Shown: positions 53,247 through 62,970 of the stretch, in pieces
Layout of the letters: every line of letters starts with the position of its first letter
Position numbering within the stretch: position 1 is the stretch's first letter
Source: Burkholderiales bacterium
GTDB taxonomy: Bacteria; Pseudomonadota; Gammaproteobacteria; Burkholderiales; SG8-41
DNA: 64,000 nt
Assembly: GCA_036262035.1 (NCBI GenBank)
Contig: DATAJS010000010.1
Location: 248,001 to 312,000 of the forward strand
Reading direction: 5' to 3'
The notes under the pieces: model-generated
Databases searched by the model: none
Seen by the model: the letters and a program-made list of their open reading frames with translations, nothing else
Told to the model about the DNA's origin: nothing
Made by a program: the position numbers and the translations under genes

Positions 53247-54413
53247 CAACCGTTCGACTGCGATCGCGGTCGCTTCACCGCCGCCGATGCACAGCGCGGC
53301 GACGCCGCGCTGCAATCCGTGCTCGTGCAGCGCGCCGAGCAGCGTCACCATGATGCGCGCGCCCGAAGCGCCGAGCGGATGGCCGAGCGCGCACGCGCCG
53401 CCGTGCACGTTGACGCGATCGTGCGTAAGACCCAGATCGTCGATCGCCGCCATCGCCACGCACGCGAACGCTTCGTTGATCTCGAAGAGGTCGGTGCTCT
53501 TCGCGTCCCAGCCGGTCCTCTCGAAGAGCTTGCGGATCGCGCCGACCGGGGCAGTGGTGAACCACGCGGGCGCCTGCGAGTGGGTGGCGTGGCCGACGAT
53601 GCGCGCGAGCGGCGTGAGGCCGCGGCGCTCGGCTTCTTCGAGCGTCATGATGACCATCGCCGCGCCGCCGTCGGCGATCGAGCTCGAGTTGGCCGCGGTG
53701 ACGGTGCCGTCTTTTTTGAAGGCGGGTTTCAGCTGCGGGATGCGCTCGAGGTTCGCCTTCAGCGGCTGCTCGTCGTCTTCGACCGTGGCTTTGCCCGCGG
53801 CCACGGGAACGATCTCGCGCTTGAAGCGGCCCGACCTGATCGCGTCCTGCGCGCGCGTCAGCGACTCGATCGCGTAGCGGTCCTGCGCTTCGCGCGTGTA
53901 GCCGTATTTCGCCGCGGTCTCCTCGGCGTACGTGCCCATGAGGCGCCCCGGATCGTACGCGTCCTCGAGACCGTCGAGGAACATGTGGTCTTTCACTTCG
54001 GCGTGGCCGAGGCGAAGGCCTCCGCGCGCTTTCGGCAGCAGATAGGGCGCGTTGGTCATGCTCTCCATGCCGCCGGTCACCATGATGCGGTTGGTGCCGA
54101 GCGCGATCAGGTCGTGCGCGAGCATCGCCGCTTTCATGCCCGAGCCGCAGACCTTGTTGATCGTCGTGCAGCCGGTCGATTCGGGCAGGCCCGCGCCGAG
54201 CGACGCCTGCCGCGCCGGCGCTTGCCCGAGCCCCGCGGGCAGCACGTTGCCCATGATCACTTCGTCGACGTCGGCCGGTGCGATGCCGGCGCGCTCGATC
54301 GCCGCGCGGATCGCCGCCGCGCCGAGCTCGGGTGCGGCGAGCGATTTCAGCGCACCCTGGAAGCCGCCCATCGGGGTGCGTGCGGCGGAAGCGATGACGA
54401 TTGACTTATCCAT
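53244..54413 (-). CDS. Acetyl-CoA acetyltransferase (thiolase)
   Basis: A 389-residue thiolase. The nucleophilic cysteine lies in TTINKVCGSGMKAAM (near residue 90). The histidine is in GGACALGHPLGASGARI, and the final cysteine region is ALCIGGGEATAIAVE. It can make or split acetoacetyl-CoA, linking the leucine-degradation cluster to PHA synthesis by the nearby phaC. Degradative or biosynthetic direction cannot be told from sequence. Confidence 0.94.
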   Translation of the reverse strand: MDKSIVIASAARTPMGGFQGALKSLAAPELGAAAIRAAIERAGIAPADVDEVIMGNVLPAGLGQAPARQASLGAGLPESTGCTTINKVCGSGMKAAMLAHDLIALGTNRIMVTGGMESMTNAPYLLPKARGGLRLGHAEVKDHMFLDGLEDAYDPGRLMGTYAEETAAKYGYTREAQDRYAIESLTRAQDAIRSGRFKREIVPVAAGKATVEDDEQPLKANLERIPQLKPAFKKDGTVTAANSSSIADGGAAMVIMTLEEAERRGLTPLARIVGHATHSQAPAWFTTAPVGAIRKLFERTGWDAKSTDLFEINEAFACVAMAAIDDLGLTHDRVNVHGGACALGHPLGASGARIMVTLLGALHEHGLQRGVAALCIGGGEATAIAVERL

Positions 54414-54434
54414 GACTCTCGCTCGTTCTGTCGC

Positions 54435-54481
54435 GCAGGCGCTTCGCCTGCTTTTACGGCGCTGCAGGCGGGGGCGCCTGC
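54435..54481. repeat. Two GCAGGCG...CGCCTGC hairpins
   Basis: GCAGGCGCTTCGCCTGC (54435-54451, followed by TTTT on the plus strand) and GCAGGCGGGGGCGCCTGC (54464-54481), in the gap between the acyl-CoA dehydrogenase and the thiolase genes. Confidence 0.6.
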
Positions 54482-54482
54482 G

Positions 54483-55649
54483 CTACCGGGTCTCCTCGAA
54501 CAGCTCTCTGCCGATCAGCCATCGCCGGATCTCCGACGTGCCCGCCCCGATCTCGTAGAGCTTGGCGTCGCGCAGGAGCCGGCCGGTCGGGCTGTCGTTG
54601 ACGTAGCCCATGCCGCCGAGCGCCTGTATCGCTTCGAGCGCCATCCACGTCGCGCGCTCGGCCGAATAGAGTATGGCACCCGCGGCGTCCTTGCGCGTGA
54701 TGCGCCCCGCGTCGCACGCGCGCGCGACCGCGTACACGTAGGCGCGCGCCGCCGAGAGCGTGGTGTACATGTCGGCGAGCTTGCCCTGCATGAGCTGGAA
54801 AGAGCCGATCGGCTCGCCGAACTGTTTCCTCTCGTGCACGTACGGCAGCACCGCGTCCATGCACGCCTGCATGATGCCCAGCGGCCCGCCCGCGAGCACC
54901 GCGCGCTCGTAATCGAGCCCGCTCATCAGCACGTTGACGCCGCCGCCTTCCCGGCCGAGCACGTTCTCCGCGGGCACTTCGCAATCCTGGAACACGAGCT
55001 CGCAGGTGTTCGAGCCGCGCATGCCGAGCTTGTCGAGCTTTTGCGAGGTCGAGAACCCCCTGAAGCCTCGCTCGATCAGGAACGCGGTGATGCCTTTCGG
55101 CCCCGCATTCGGATCGCTCTTCGCGTAGACGACGAGCACGTCGGCGTCGGGGCCGTTGGTGATCCACATCTTGGTGCCGTTCAGCACGTAGCGCTCGCCG
55201 CGCTTTTCCGCACGCAAGCGCATGCTGACCACGTCCGATCCCGAGCCCGCTTCGCTCATCGCGAGCGCGCCGACGTGCTCGCCGGAGATGAGCTTCGGCA
55301 GGTAGCGCTTCTTCTGCTCGTCGCTCGCGTTGCGCCGGATCTGGTTCACGCAGAGGTTGGAATGCGCGCCGTAGGAGAGCCCGACCGCGGCGCTCGCGCG
55401 CGAGATCTCCTCCATCGCGACGATGTGCTCGGCGTAGCCCATGCCGGCGCCGCCCCATTGCTCTTCGACCGTGATGCCGAGCAGCCCGAGCCGCCCGAGC
55501 TGCGGCCACAGGTCCCGCGGGAATTCGTTGTCGCGATCGATGTCGGCGGCGCGCGGGGCGATCTCCGCGTCGGCGAAGCTGCGGACGGTTTCCCGCAGGA
55601 TGTCCGCGGTTTCGCCCAGGTCGAGGTCCAGAGAGGCGTAATCGGTCAT
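54483..55649 (-). CDS. liuA: Isovaleryl-CoA dehydrogenase
   Basis: A 388-residue FAD-dependent acyl-CoA dehydrogenase for the third step of leucine degradation. The catalytic glutamate expected in isovaleryl-CoA dehydrogenases lies in [15 protein letters not shown], and the C-terminal position used by most other acyl-CoA dehydrogenases is replaced ([12 protein letters not shown]). That is the diagnostic isovaleryl pattern. [12 protein letters not shown] and QALGGMGYV are also present. It is the first gene of the minus-strand cluster, divergent from phaC; the MerR-type regulator often found here is absent. Confidence 0.94.
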   Translation of the reverse strand: MTDYASLDLDLGETADILRETVRSFADAEIAPRAADIDRDNEFPRDLWPQLGRLGLLGITVEEQWGGAGMGYAEHIVAMEEISRASAAVGLSYGAHSNLCVNQIRRNASDEQKKRYLPKLISGEHVGALAMSEAGSGSDVVSMRLRAEKRGERYVLNGTKMWITNGPDADVLVVYAKSDPNAGPKGITAFLIERGFRGFSTSQKLDKLGMRGSNTCELVFQDCEVPAENVLGREGGGVNVLMSGLDYERAVLAGGPLGIMQACMDAVLPYVHERKQFGEPIGSFQLMQGKLADMYTTLSAARAYVYAVARACDAGRITRKDAAGAILYSAERATWMALEAIQALGGMGYVNDSPTGRLLRDAKLYEIGAGTSEIRRWLIGRELFEETR

Positions 55650-55751
55650 GCAGATGTCGGCTTTTGTGTTGTTGCTGCGCAATAACTCGCGTAAAATCAA
55701 TGGATTCTGCATCATAGGCCCGCGCGTTACACCCCGTCAACGAAAGCACCT

Positions 55752-57764
55752 ATGAACCAACCACGGAACGCAACGATGGGCGACCAGAGCCAGCAGGTTG
55801 AATTGAAGTTCGACCCCGCGGAGGTGGCGCGGCTGTACGCCGACATCGCCGCCAGGAGCGGCGAGCTCCTCGGCAAGTTCATGGAACGCCAGGCCGAAGG
55901 CCAGGTGCGCCCGATGGGCGACGAGCTCGGCATCAGCAAGGCGTTCTTCGAAGCCTGGGCGCGCATGCTGACCGATCCGCTGCGCCTGGCCGAGACGGGC
56001 ATGAAGATCTGGCAGGACTACGTCACGCTGTGGCAGGGCTCGTTCATGCGCATGCTCGGGCAGCAGCCCGCGCCCGTCGCCGAGCCCGCGCGGGGCGACC
56101 GGCGCTTCAAGGACGAAGCGTGGCAGAACAACTTCCTGTACGACTACATCAAGCAGTCGTACCTCATCGCCGCCAAGCACCTGCATTCGACGCTCGCGGG
56201 CGTTCAGGGCCTCGACGAGCAGACCGCGAAGAAGGTCGATTTCTATACGCGGCAGTACATCGACGCGCTCTCGCCGACCAACTTCGTCGGCACCAATCCC
56301 GAAGTGATGCGCGAGACCCTCGCCAGCGGCGGCCAGAACCTCGTGCGCGGCTTCGCCAACCTGCTCGAGGACCTCTCGCGCGGCAACGGCGAGCGGCTGA
56401 AGCTGCGCATGACCGACGAGGAAGCGTTCAAGGTCGGCGGCAACATCGCGACGACGCAGGGCAAGGTCGTGTTCCAGAACGACCTGATGCAGCTCATCCA
56501 GTACTCGCCGACGACCGAGACGGTGTACAAGCGGCCGCTGCTCATCGTGCCGCCGTGGATCAACAAGTACTACATCCTCGATCTGCGCGAGAAGAACTCG
56601 TTCGTCAAGTGGGCGGTCGGCGAAGGCCATACCGTCTTAATCGTCTCGTGGGTCAATCCCGATGCGCGCTTCGCCGGCAAGACGTTCGAGAACTATCTCA
56701 ACGAGGGCCCGCTCGCCGCGCTCGACGCGATCGGGCGGGCGACCGGCGAGGACGAGATCGACATCGTCGGCTTCTGCCTCGGCGGCACGCTGGTCGCGAC
56801 CACGCTCGGCTATCTGGCCGCGCAGGCGGACAAGCGCGTTAAGAGCGCGACTTTCTTCGCGACGCTGATCGACTTCACGCGTCCCGGCGAGCTCGAAGTG
56901 TTCGTCGACGAAGAGCAGGTCGCTTCGCTCGAGAAGAAGATGGAAGAGCGCGGCTATCTCGAAGGCTCCGAGATGGCGACGACCTTCAACATGCTGCGCG
57001 CCAACGACCTCATCTGGTCGTTCGTCGTGAACAACTATCTGCTCGGCCGCGATCCTTTCCCGTTCGACCTCCTGTACTGGAACTCGGACTCGACGCGCAT
57101 GCCGGCGGCGATGCACAGCTTCTACCTGCGCAACATGTACCTCGAGAACAAGCTCGCGCGGGGCGGCATCGTGATGAACGAGACGCCGATCGACATGAAG
57201 GCGGTCGACGTGCCGACCTACTTCATCTCGACGGTCGAAGACCATATCGCGCCGTGGAAGTCGACCTACATCGGCGCGCGGCTCTTCAGGGGGTCGGTGC
57301 GCTTCGTGCTCGGCGGCTCGGGACACATCGCGGGCATCATCAACCCGCCCGCGGCGAACAAGTACGGATACTGGACCAACGACGGCTCGCTGCCCGAAGA
57401 CCCGGAGGCGTGGCTCGCCGGCGCGTGCCAGCAGCCGGGCTCGTGGTGGACCGACTGGAGCCGGTGGATCGCCAGCCACGCCGGCCCGAAAGTGCCGGCG
57501 CGCGTCCCCGGCGATCACGAGCTGCCGGTGCTCGAAGACGCGCCGGGCTCGTATGTGACGCTGCGCGCCGACGCGCCCGGCGCCTCGTGTTTGCCCCTGG
57601 CGGTCGCGGCAGAGCCGGGGCCGGTCGCGGCCAAGCCTGACGGCGGGGAAGCGCCGGCGCCGCGCCAGCGCCGGCAGCGCCGCCCGGACGCTGCCGAAAA
57701 GCCCGCTGCCAAAGCGGTGAAGACGGCGCTGCGCGCGCCGCGCGCCAAATCGAAAAAAGCCTAA
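55752..57764 (+). CDS. phaC: Class I polyhydroxyalkanoate synthase
   Basis: A 670-residue PHA synthase that polymerises 3-hydroxyacyl-CoA on granules. The lipase-like box GFCLGGT holds the catalytic cysteine (Cys342). The aspartate region [16 protein letters not shown] and the histidine in [14 protein letters not shown] are present. It is longer than the usual class I enzyme (about 590 residues) because of a C-terminal extension rich in Ala, Pro, Arg and Lys (about the last 45 residues). It is divergent from liuA across about 100 bases. No phaA/B/R is adjacent, although a thiolase and an SDR are close. Confidence 0.94.
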   Translation: MNQPRNATMGDQSQQVELKFDPAEVARLYADIAARSGELLGKFMERQAEGQVRPMGDELGISKAFFEAWARMLTDPLRLAETGMKIWQDYVTLWQGSFMRMLGQQPAPVAEPARGDRRFKDEAWQNNFLYDYIKQSYLIAAKHLHSTLAGVQGLDEQTAKKVDFYTRQYIDALSPTNFVGTNPEVMRETLASGGQNLVRGFANLLEDLSRGNGERLKLRMTDEEAFKVGGNIATTQGKVVFQNDLMQLIQYSPTTETVYKRPLLIVPPWINKYYILDLREKNSFVKWAVGEGHTVLIVSWVNPDARFAGKTFENYLNEGPLAALDAIGRATGEDEIDIVGFCLGGTLVATTLGYLAAQADKRVKSATFFATLIDFTRPGELEVFVDEEQVASLEKKMEERGYLEGSEMATTFNMLRANDLIWSFVVNNYLLGRDPFPFDLLYWNSDSTRMPAAMHSFYLRNMYLENKLARGGIVMNETPIDMKAVDVPTYFISTVEDHIAPWKSTYIGARLFRGSVRFVLGGSGHIAGIINPPAANKYGYWTNDGSLPEDPEAWLAGACQQPGSWWTDWSRWIASHAGPKVPARVPGDHELPVLEDAPGSYVTLRADAPGASCLPLAVAAEPGPVAAKPDGGEAPAPRQRRQRRPDAAEKPAAKAVKTALRAPRAKSKKA

Positions 57765-57774
57765 GGAGAAGAAT

Positions 57775-58542
57775 ATGGAGCTCAACGGCAAGGTCGTCCT
57801 GGTGACCGGCGGAGGCTCGGGTCTGGGCGCCGCCAGCGCGCGGCGTTTCGCCAGGGCCGGGGCGCGCATCGTGCTCGCGGACGTGAACGCCACGGGCGGC
57901 GAGGCGGTGGCGAAGGAGCTGGGCGCCGCGGCGGTCTTCGTGAAGACCGACGTCTGCGACGAGGCCGAGGCGCGCGCCACGGTCGACACCGCGAAGCAGC
58001 GCTTCGGCGCGCTGCACGGCGCGATCAACTGCGCCGGCATCGCGCCGGCCGAGCGCGTGCTCGGCAGGACCGGCCCGCACGGGCTCGCCATGTTCCAGCG
58101 CGTCATCAACGTCAACCTGATCGGCACGTTCAACGTCATCCGCCTCGCCGCCGAAGCGATGGCGCAGAACGAGCCCGGCGCCGACGGCGAGCGCGGCGTC
58201 ATCGTGAACACCGCGTCGGTTGCGGCTTACGAGGGCCAGATCGGGCAGGCGGCGTACAGCGCGTCCAAGGCAGGGGTCGCCGGCATGACGCTGCCCATCG
58301 CGCGCGAGCTTGCGCGCTTCGGCATCCGCGTCCTGACCATCGCTCCCGGCATCATGGAGACGCCGATGGTCGCCGCGATGACCGCCGAAGTGCAGGCGTC
58401 GCTGGGGGCGCAGGTGCCTTTCCCGTCGCGTCTGGGCAAGCCCGACGAGTACGCCGCCCTCGCCGAGCACATTTTTTCGAACGTGATGCTGAACGGCGAG
58501 GTGATACGCCTTGACGGGGCCATCCGGATGGGTCCCAAATAG
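57775..58542 (+). CDS. SDR oxidoreductase, probable 3-hydroxyacyl-CoA dehydrogenase
   Basis: A 255-residue classical short-chain dehydrogenase with the cofactor motif [12 protein letters not shown], the catalytic serine in [11 protein letters not shown] and the YSASKAG active site. The order and the [18 protein letters not shown] segments resemble type II 3-hydroxyacyl-CoA dehydrogenases (HSD17B10-like). It starts ten bases after phaC with an AAGGAGAAG ribosome-binding site, so it may supply or recycle 3-hydroxyacyl-CoA for PHA metabolism. Confidence 0.88.
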   Translation: MELNGKVVLVTGGGSGLGAASARRFARAGARIVLADVNATGGEAVAKELGAAAVFVKTDVCDEAEARATVDTAKQRFGALHGAINCAGIAPAERVLGRTGPHGLAMFQRVINVNLIGTFNVIRLAAEAMAQNEPGADGERGVIVNTASVAAYEGQIGQAAYSASKAGVAGMTLPIARELARFGIRVLTIAPGIMETPMVAAMTAEVQASLGAQVPFPSRLGKPDEYAALAEHIFSNVMLNGEVIRLDGAIRMGPK

Positions 58543-58551
58543 GAGAATCGA

Positions 58552-58605
58552 AATCGGGGTCTGTCCCCAATTTCTCGTATCGCGAAAATCGGGGTCAGAC
58601 CCCGA
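58552..58605. repeat. GGGGTCAGACCCC-type repeats after the SDR gene
   Basis: AATCGGGGTCTGTCCCC and AATCGGGGTCAGACCCCGAT separated by TTTCTCGTATCGCG. The second is itself a near-palindrome. It lies in the gap before the small zinc-ribbon gene, otherwise without visible genes. Confidence 0.75.
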
Positions 58606-58743
58606 TCAAAGCGCCGCGGCCAAGCACCGCGGGGCGCATAAATAGACGCTGATAAACAGCCTTTTCGGCGGATGGTCGCCGTCAGGTTTCCGGTTAAATC
58701 GCCGTAATCCTGATTGAACATCCATCCAGCCCTGGGGAAGCTC

Positions 58744-59148
58744 GTGAAGCTCTGTAAGTGGCACACCCTCGTTTTCCGTTGCCCCTCGTGCGGGCACGAG
58801 GCCGACTACGCGGCCGAGATCGTCGAAGGCCCGAATAAAGGCAGCGCCTGGAACCCGTCGTACTGGTGCGAGAAGTGCAGCACTGCGCTGCGCGCCAAGG
58901 ACAAGTGGCTCTTCGGCGCCGCTTTCGGTCCGCTCATGGCGATGGTCGGCACGTTCGCGATGCAGGCGGTGCCGCCGGCGTTCCAGCTCGCCGACGCTTT
59001 CGTCTTCGGTTTCGCCGCGATCTGCTGCGGCATCGTCGGCTGGCCGCTGTCGCGCCTGCTGTCGCGCCACCTCGTTTACTGGGAGCCGGTCGATCCGGCG
59101 AAGCAGCGGCTGGCGGAGATTCGCCGGTTGAGGGAAGACGACGAATAA
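58744..59148 (+). CDS. Small zinc-ribbon membrane protein, hypothetical
   Basis: A 134-residue protein of unknown function. An N-terminal zinc ribbon has CPSCG (Cys13 and Cys16) and CEKC (about 41-44). Two hydrophobic segments follow (about residues 58-75 and 82-105), then a charged tail ending RRLREDDE. I chose the GTG because GGGGAAG lies seven bases upstream; a TTG ten codons earlier is possible. It is followed by a strong terminator. Confidence 0.65.
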   Translation: MKLCKWHTLVFRCPSCGHEADYAAEIVEGPNKGSAWNPSYWCEKCSTALRAKDKWLFGAAFGPLMAMVGTFAMQAVPPAFQLADAFVFGFAAICCGIVGWPLSRLLSRHLVYWEPVDPAKQRLAEIRRLREDDE

Positions 59149-59156
59149 GGCGAAGG

Positions 59157-59280
59157 TCGTGAACGCGTGAACGGGTAAAACCAGCAAAGGCCTCCAGTCG
59201 GAGGCCTTTTTTGTTTGGTGGTTATTCGCCGAGCCGCTGGGCTACCCTACGTTCTTACCCGTTCACTCGTTCACCTGTTC
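59157..59280. repeat. Heptamer hairpin (GTGAACG type) enclosing a terminator
   Basis: The left arm GTCGTGAACGCGTGAACGGG (about 59157-59176) and a right arm of inverted units (CCCGTTCACTCGTTCACCTGTTCACG, about 59256-59283) are separated by a normal intrinsic terminator. The element lies between the zinc-ribbon gene and the crotonase. Confidence 0.7.
59186..59213 (+). terminator. Intrinsic terminator
   Basis: Stem AAAGGCCTCC/GGAGGCCTTT with loop AGTC, followed by TTTTTTG. It lies after the zinc-ribbon protein gene. Confidence 0.85.
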
Positions 59281-59290
59281 ACGCCTTGAT

Positions 59291-60076
59291 ATGAGCTACA
59301 GCCACGTCACACTCGAAACTCCCGAACAAGGGATATACCTCCTCACTGTAAGCAGACCGAAATTTCTCAACGCTCTCAACAAGGCGACCCTGACCGACAT
59401 CGCTGCGGCGCTCGAAGCGGTGAGGTCGGACGCGAGCGCGCGCGCGCTGCTGATCACCGGCGCAGGCGAGAAAGCATTCGTCGCCGGCGCGGACATCGCG
59501 GAGATGCAGGCGTATACCGTCGACGAGGCGCGCGCTTTTTCCGCGCAGGGAACCGCGGTCATGCAGGCGATCGAGGCGCTGCCGGTACCCGTGATCGCGC
59601 TGGTCAACGGCTATGCGCTCGGCGGCGGCTGCGAGCTCGCGATGAGCTGCGACTGGATCCTCGCGGCCGATAACGCGGTGTTCGGCCAGCCCGAGGTGAA
59701 GCTCGGCATCCCGCCGGGTTTCGGCGGCACTCAGCGCCTGACCCGGCTCGTCGGCCGGGCGATGGCGATCGAGCTCCTCGCCACCGCGCGTCAGGTAAAG
59801 GCTGACGAAGCCCGCGCCATCGGGCTCGCGAATCACGTCTATGCCGCTGCCGAGCTCCGGACGCGCGGGCTCGAGATGGCGCGGGCGATCGCGGCCAACG
59901 GCCCCATTGCGGTGCGTATCGCCAAGCAGTGCGCGCAGCGCGGCGCCGATCTCGATCTCGCCAACGCGTGCGTGCTCGAGACCAACTCGTTCGCATTGAG
60001 CTTTGCGACCGAAGATCAGAAGGAAGGCATGGCCGCATTCCTCGCGAAGCGCGCGGCGCAATTCGCCGGACGCTGA
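59291..60076 (+). CDS. Enoyl-CoA hydratase/isomerase
   Basis: A 261-residue crotonase with LITGAGEKAFVAGADIAEM and NGYALGGGCELAMSCD (oxyanion hole). The acid/base glutamates are in QPEVKLGIPPGFGGTQRL, as in true 2-enoyl-CoA hydratases of short chain length. It is a separate unit between a terminator and aceE; it probably takes part in beta-oxidation or butyryl/crotonyl-CoA metabolism. Confidence 0.92.
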   Translation: MSYSHVTLETPEQGIYLLTVSRPKFLNALNKATLTDIAAALEAVRSDASARALLITGAGEKAFVAGADIAEMQAYTVDEARAFSAQGTAVMQAIEALPVPVIALVNGYALGGGCELAMSCDWILAADNAVFGQPEVKLGIPPGFGGTQRLTRLVGRAMAIELLATARQVKADEARAIGLANHVYAAAELRTRGLEMARAIAANGPIAVRIAKQCAQRGADLDLANACVLETNSFALSFATEDQKEGMAAFLAKRAAQFAGR

Positions 60077-60297
60077 ACGCGGCCGTTGCCGTCTGTCGAG
60101 CGCACGCGCGCTCATCCATTTTCCTAATGCGAGCGTCAAAATCGATTCGCGCTTTCGGGCGACGATCGAGGTGGCGCGCCGCAGCATGCGTTAGCGGCCT
60201 GGCATTTGCCTACCGGGAGGTATAATTTCTGCTCCCCGAACCGCACTCGCTACAGGCGCCGTGCGCGCGTTGAACGCTCCCCAAAGAAGGTGACGCC
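60077..60297. other. Intergenic region before aceE, with a TATAAT box
   Basis: No gene was seen. A TATAAT at 60221-60226 is the likely -10 box for aceE, about 72 bases before the start, without a good -35. Near 60125-60155 there is a degenerate dRS3-like half (GTCAAAATCGATTCGCG). An AAGAAGG ribosome-binding site lies directly before the aceE ATG. Confidence 0.45.
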
Positions 60298-62970
60298 ATG
60301 GACATGAAGGACATCCTGCCCGACGTAGACCCGCAGGAAACCCGGGAATGGCTGGAGGCGCTCGAGTCGGTGCTCGATCGCGAAGGTCCCGACCGTGCGC
60401 ACTATCTGCTGGAACGTCTCGTAGAAAAGGCGCGGCGCTCCGGCGCTTACATTCCTTTCAACGCGACCACCGCCTACATCAACACGATCCCGCCTTCGCG
60501 CGAAGAGCGCTCGCCCGGCGACGCCGAGCTCGAGCACAGGATCCGCTCGCTCGTGCGCTGGAACGCGATGGCGATGGTCGTGCGAGCGAACAAGGAATCG
60601 TCCGAACTCGGCGGACACATCGCGAGCTTCGCGTCGGCCGCGACGCTGTATGACGTCGGGTTCAACCATTTCTTCCGTGCCGCGAACGAGAACTTCGGCG
60701 GCGACCTCGTGTACTTCCAGGGTCATTCGGCGCCCGGCATCTACTCGCGCGCTTTCCTGGAAGGGCGTATCACGCAGGACCAGCTCGACCACTTCCGGCA
60801 GGAAGTCGGCGGGAAGGGGCTGCCTTCCTATCCGCATCCGTGGCTCATGCCCGACTTCTGGCAGTTCCCGACGGTGTCCATGGGACTCGGGCCGCTGATG
60901 GCGATCTACCAGGCGCGTTTCATGCGCTACCTCAAGGACCGCAGCATCGTCGATACCTCCGGCCGCAAGGTCTGGGCGTTCATGGGCGACGGCGAGATGG
61001 ACGAGCCCGAGTCCCTGGGGGCGATCTCGCTCGCCGGCCGCGAGCAGCTCGACAACCTCGTCTTCGTCATCAACTGCAACCTCCAGCGCCTGGACGGTCC
61101 GGTGCGCGGCAACGGCAAGATCATCCAGGAGCTCGAGGCGGGCTTTCGCGGCGCGGGCTGGAACGTGATCAAGGTGATCTGGGGCTCGTACTGGGACCCG
61201 CTGCTCGCGCGCGACAAGGACGGTCTGCTCCTCAAGCGCATGGAAGAGTGCGTCGACGGCGAGTACCAGGCGTTCAAGGCGAACGACGGTGCGTTCGTGC
61301 GCGAGCATTTCTTCGGCAAGTATCCGGAGCTTCGCGACATGGTCGCGAATATGTCGGACGACGACATCTGGCGCCTGAATCGCGGCGGCCACGATCCTCA
61401 CAAGGTGTACGCGGCGTATGCGGCGGCGACCAAGCACAAGGGCCAGCCCACGCTGATCCTCGCCAAGACGATCAAGGGCTACGGCATGGGTGAATCGGGC
61501 GAAGCCCAGAACATCACCCACCAGCAGAAGAAGATGGGCACGAGCTCGATCCGGGCTTTCCGCGACCGCTTCAGCCTGCCGATTCCCGACGACAAGGTGG
61601 ACGACGTTCCGTTCTACAAGCCGCCGGAAGATTCGCCCGAGATGAAGTACATGAGGAGCCGCATCGAAGCGATGGGCGGCTCGCTGCCGTCGCGCCGGCG
61701 CAAGGCGGCGCCGCTCGAAGTGCCCGCGCTCTCGGCGTTCGAAGCGCAGTTGAAAGGCACCGACAAAGGCCGCGAGATCTCGACGACGATGGCGTTCGTG
61801 CGCATCCTCAACACGATCATCCGCGACAAGAAGATCGGCAAGCTCGTGGTGCCCATCGTGCCGGACGAGTCGCGCACCTTCGGCATGGAAGGCATGTTCC
61901 GCCAGCTCGGCATCTACTCGCACGTCGGCCAGCTCTATCGCCCCCAGGACGCCGAGCAGCTCATGTACTACAAGGAAGACAAGAGCGGCCAGGTCCTCGA
62001 GGAAGGCATCAACGAGGCCGGCGCGATGTCGTCCTGGATCGCCGCCGCGACGTCGTACAGCACGAACGGGCAGGCGATGATCCCGTTCTACATCTACTAC
62101 TCGATGTTCGGCTTCCAGCGCGTCGGCGACCTCGCATGGGCGGCCGGGGACATGCGCGCGCGCGGCTTCCTGCTCGGCGGCACCGCGGGACGCACGACGC
62201 TCAACGGCGAAGGACTGCAGCACGAGGATGGCCACAGCCACATCCTCGCGTCCACCATCCCGAACTGCATCTCGTACGATCCGACGTTCGCGTACGAAGT
62301 GGCCGTCATCGTGCAGGACGGACTGCGGCGGATGTATCAGGAACAGGAGGATGTGTACTACTACATCACCCTGATGAACGAGAACTACGAGCATCCGGCG
62401 CTGCCCGAAGGCGTGGAGAAAGGCATCCTCAAGGGGATGTACCTGCTCTCCGAAGGCAAGGCGAAGAAAGGACAGCCCAAGGTTCAGCTCCTCGGCAGCG
62501 GCACGATCCTGCGCGAAGTGCTCGCGGGCGCGAAGCTGCTCGAAGAGCAAGGCATCGCCGCCGACATCTGGAGCGCGACGAGCTTCAACCTGCTGCGCCG
62601 CGACGGACTGGAAGTCGAGCGCTGGAACATGCTGCACCCGGAAGCCGAGCGCCGCGCTTCCTATGTCGAGCAGTGCCTCAAGGATCGGCCGGGACCGGTC
62701 ATCGCGGCGAGCGACTACATGAAAGTCTTCGTCGATCAGATCAGGCCTTTCGTACCGACCAAGAACTTCGTCGCGCTCGGCACCGACGGCTTCGGCCGCT
62801 CGGATACGCGCAAGGCCCTGCGCGGCTTCTTCGAAGTCGATCGGCACTACGTCGCGGTCGCGGCGATGAAAGCGCTCGCCGACGAGGAAGCGCTGCCGCG
62901 CAAGAAGGTCGCGGAGGCGATCAGGAAGTACGGCATCGATCCGGAGAAACCGGATCCGACGACGGTCTAG
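60298..62970 (+). CDS. aceE: Pyruvate dehydrogenase E1 component, homodimeric type
   Basis: An 890-residue ThDP-dependent E1 that decarboxylates pyruvate and acetylates the lipoyl group of E2. It is the single-chain type of gamma- and betaproteobacteria. The ThDP-binding motif is MGDGEMDEPES, closing near NCNLQRLDGP. SFASAATLYDVGFNHFFR, the active-site loop GEAQNITHQQKK and the transketolase C-domain are all visible. Full length. It is followed 82 bases later by aceF. Confidence 0.98.
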   Translation: MDMKDILPDVDPQETREWLEALESVLDREGPDRAHYLLERLVEKARRSGAYIPFNATTAYINTIPPSREERSPGDAELEHRIRSLVRWNAMAMVVRANKESSELGGHIASFASAATLYDVGFNHFFRAANENFGGDLVYFQGHSAPGIYSRAFLEGRITQDQLDHFRQEVGGKGLPSYPHPWLMPDFWQFPTVSMGLGPLMAIYQARFMRYLKDRSIVDTSGRKVWAFMGDGEMDEPESLGAISLAGREQLDNLVFVINCNLQRLDGPVRGNGKIIQELEAGFRGAGWNVIKVIWGSYWDPLLARDKDGLLLKRMEECVDGEYQAFKANDGAFVREHFFGKYPELRDMVANMSDDDIWRLNRGGHDPHKVYAAYAAATKHKGQPTLILAKTIKGYGMGESGEAQNITHQQKKMGTSSIRAFRDRFSLPIPDDKVDDVPFYKPPEDSPEMKYMRSRIEAMGGSLPSRRRKAAPLEVPALSAFEAQLKGTDKGREISTTMAFVRILNTIIRDKKIGKLVVPIVPDESRTFGMEGMFRQLGIYSHVGQLYRPQDAEQLMYYKEDKSGQVLEEGINEAGAMSSWIAAATSYSTNGQAMIPFYIYYSMFGFQRVGDLAWAAGDMRARGFLLGGTAGRTTLNGEGLQHEDGHSHILASTIPNCISYDPTFAYEVAVIVQDGLRRMYQEQEDVYYYITLMNENYEHPALPEGVEKGILKGMYLLSEGKAKKGQPKVQLLGSGTILREVLAGAKLLEEQGIAADIWSATSFNLLRRDGLEVERWNMLHPEAERRASYVEQCLKDRPGPVIAASDYMKVFVDQIRPFVPTKNFVALGTDGFGRSDTRKALRGFFEVDRHYVAVAAMKALADEEALPRKKVAEAIRKYGIDPEKPDPTTV

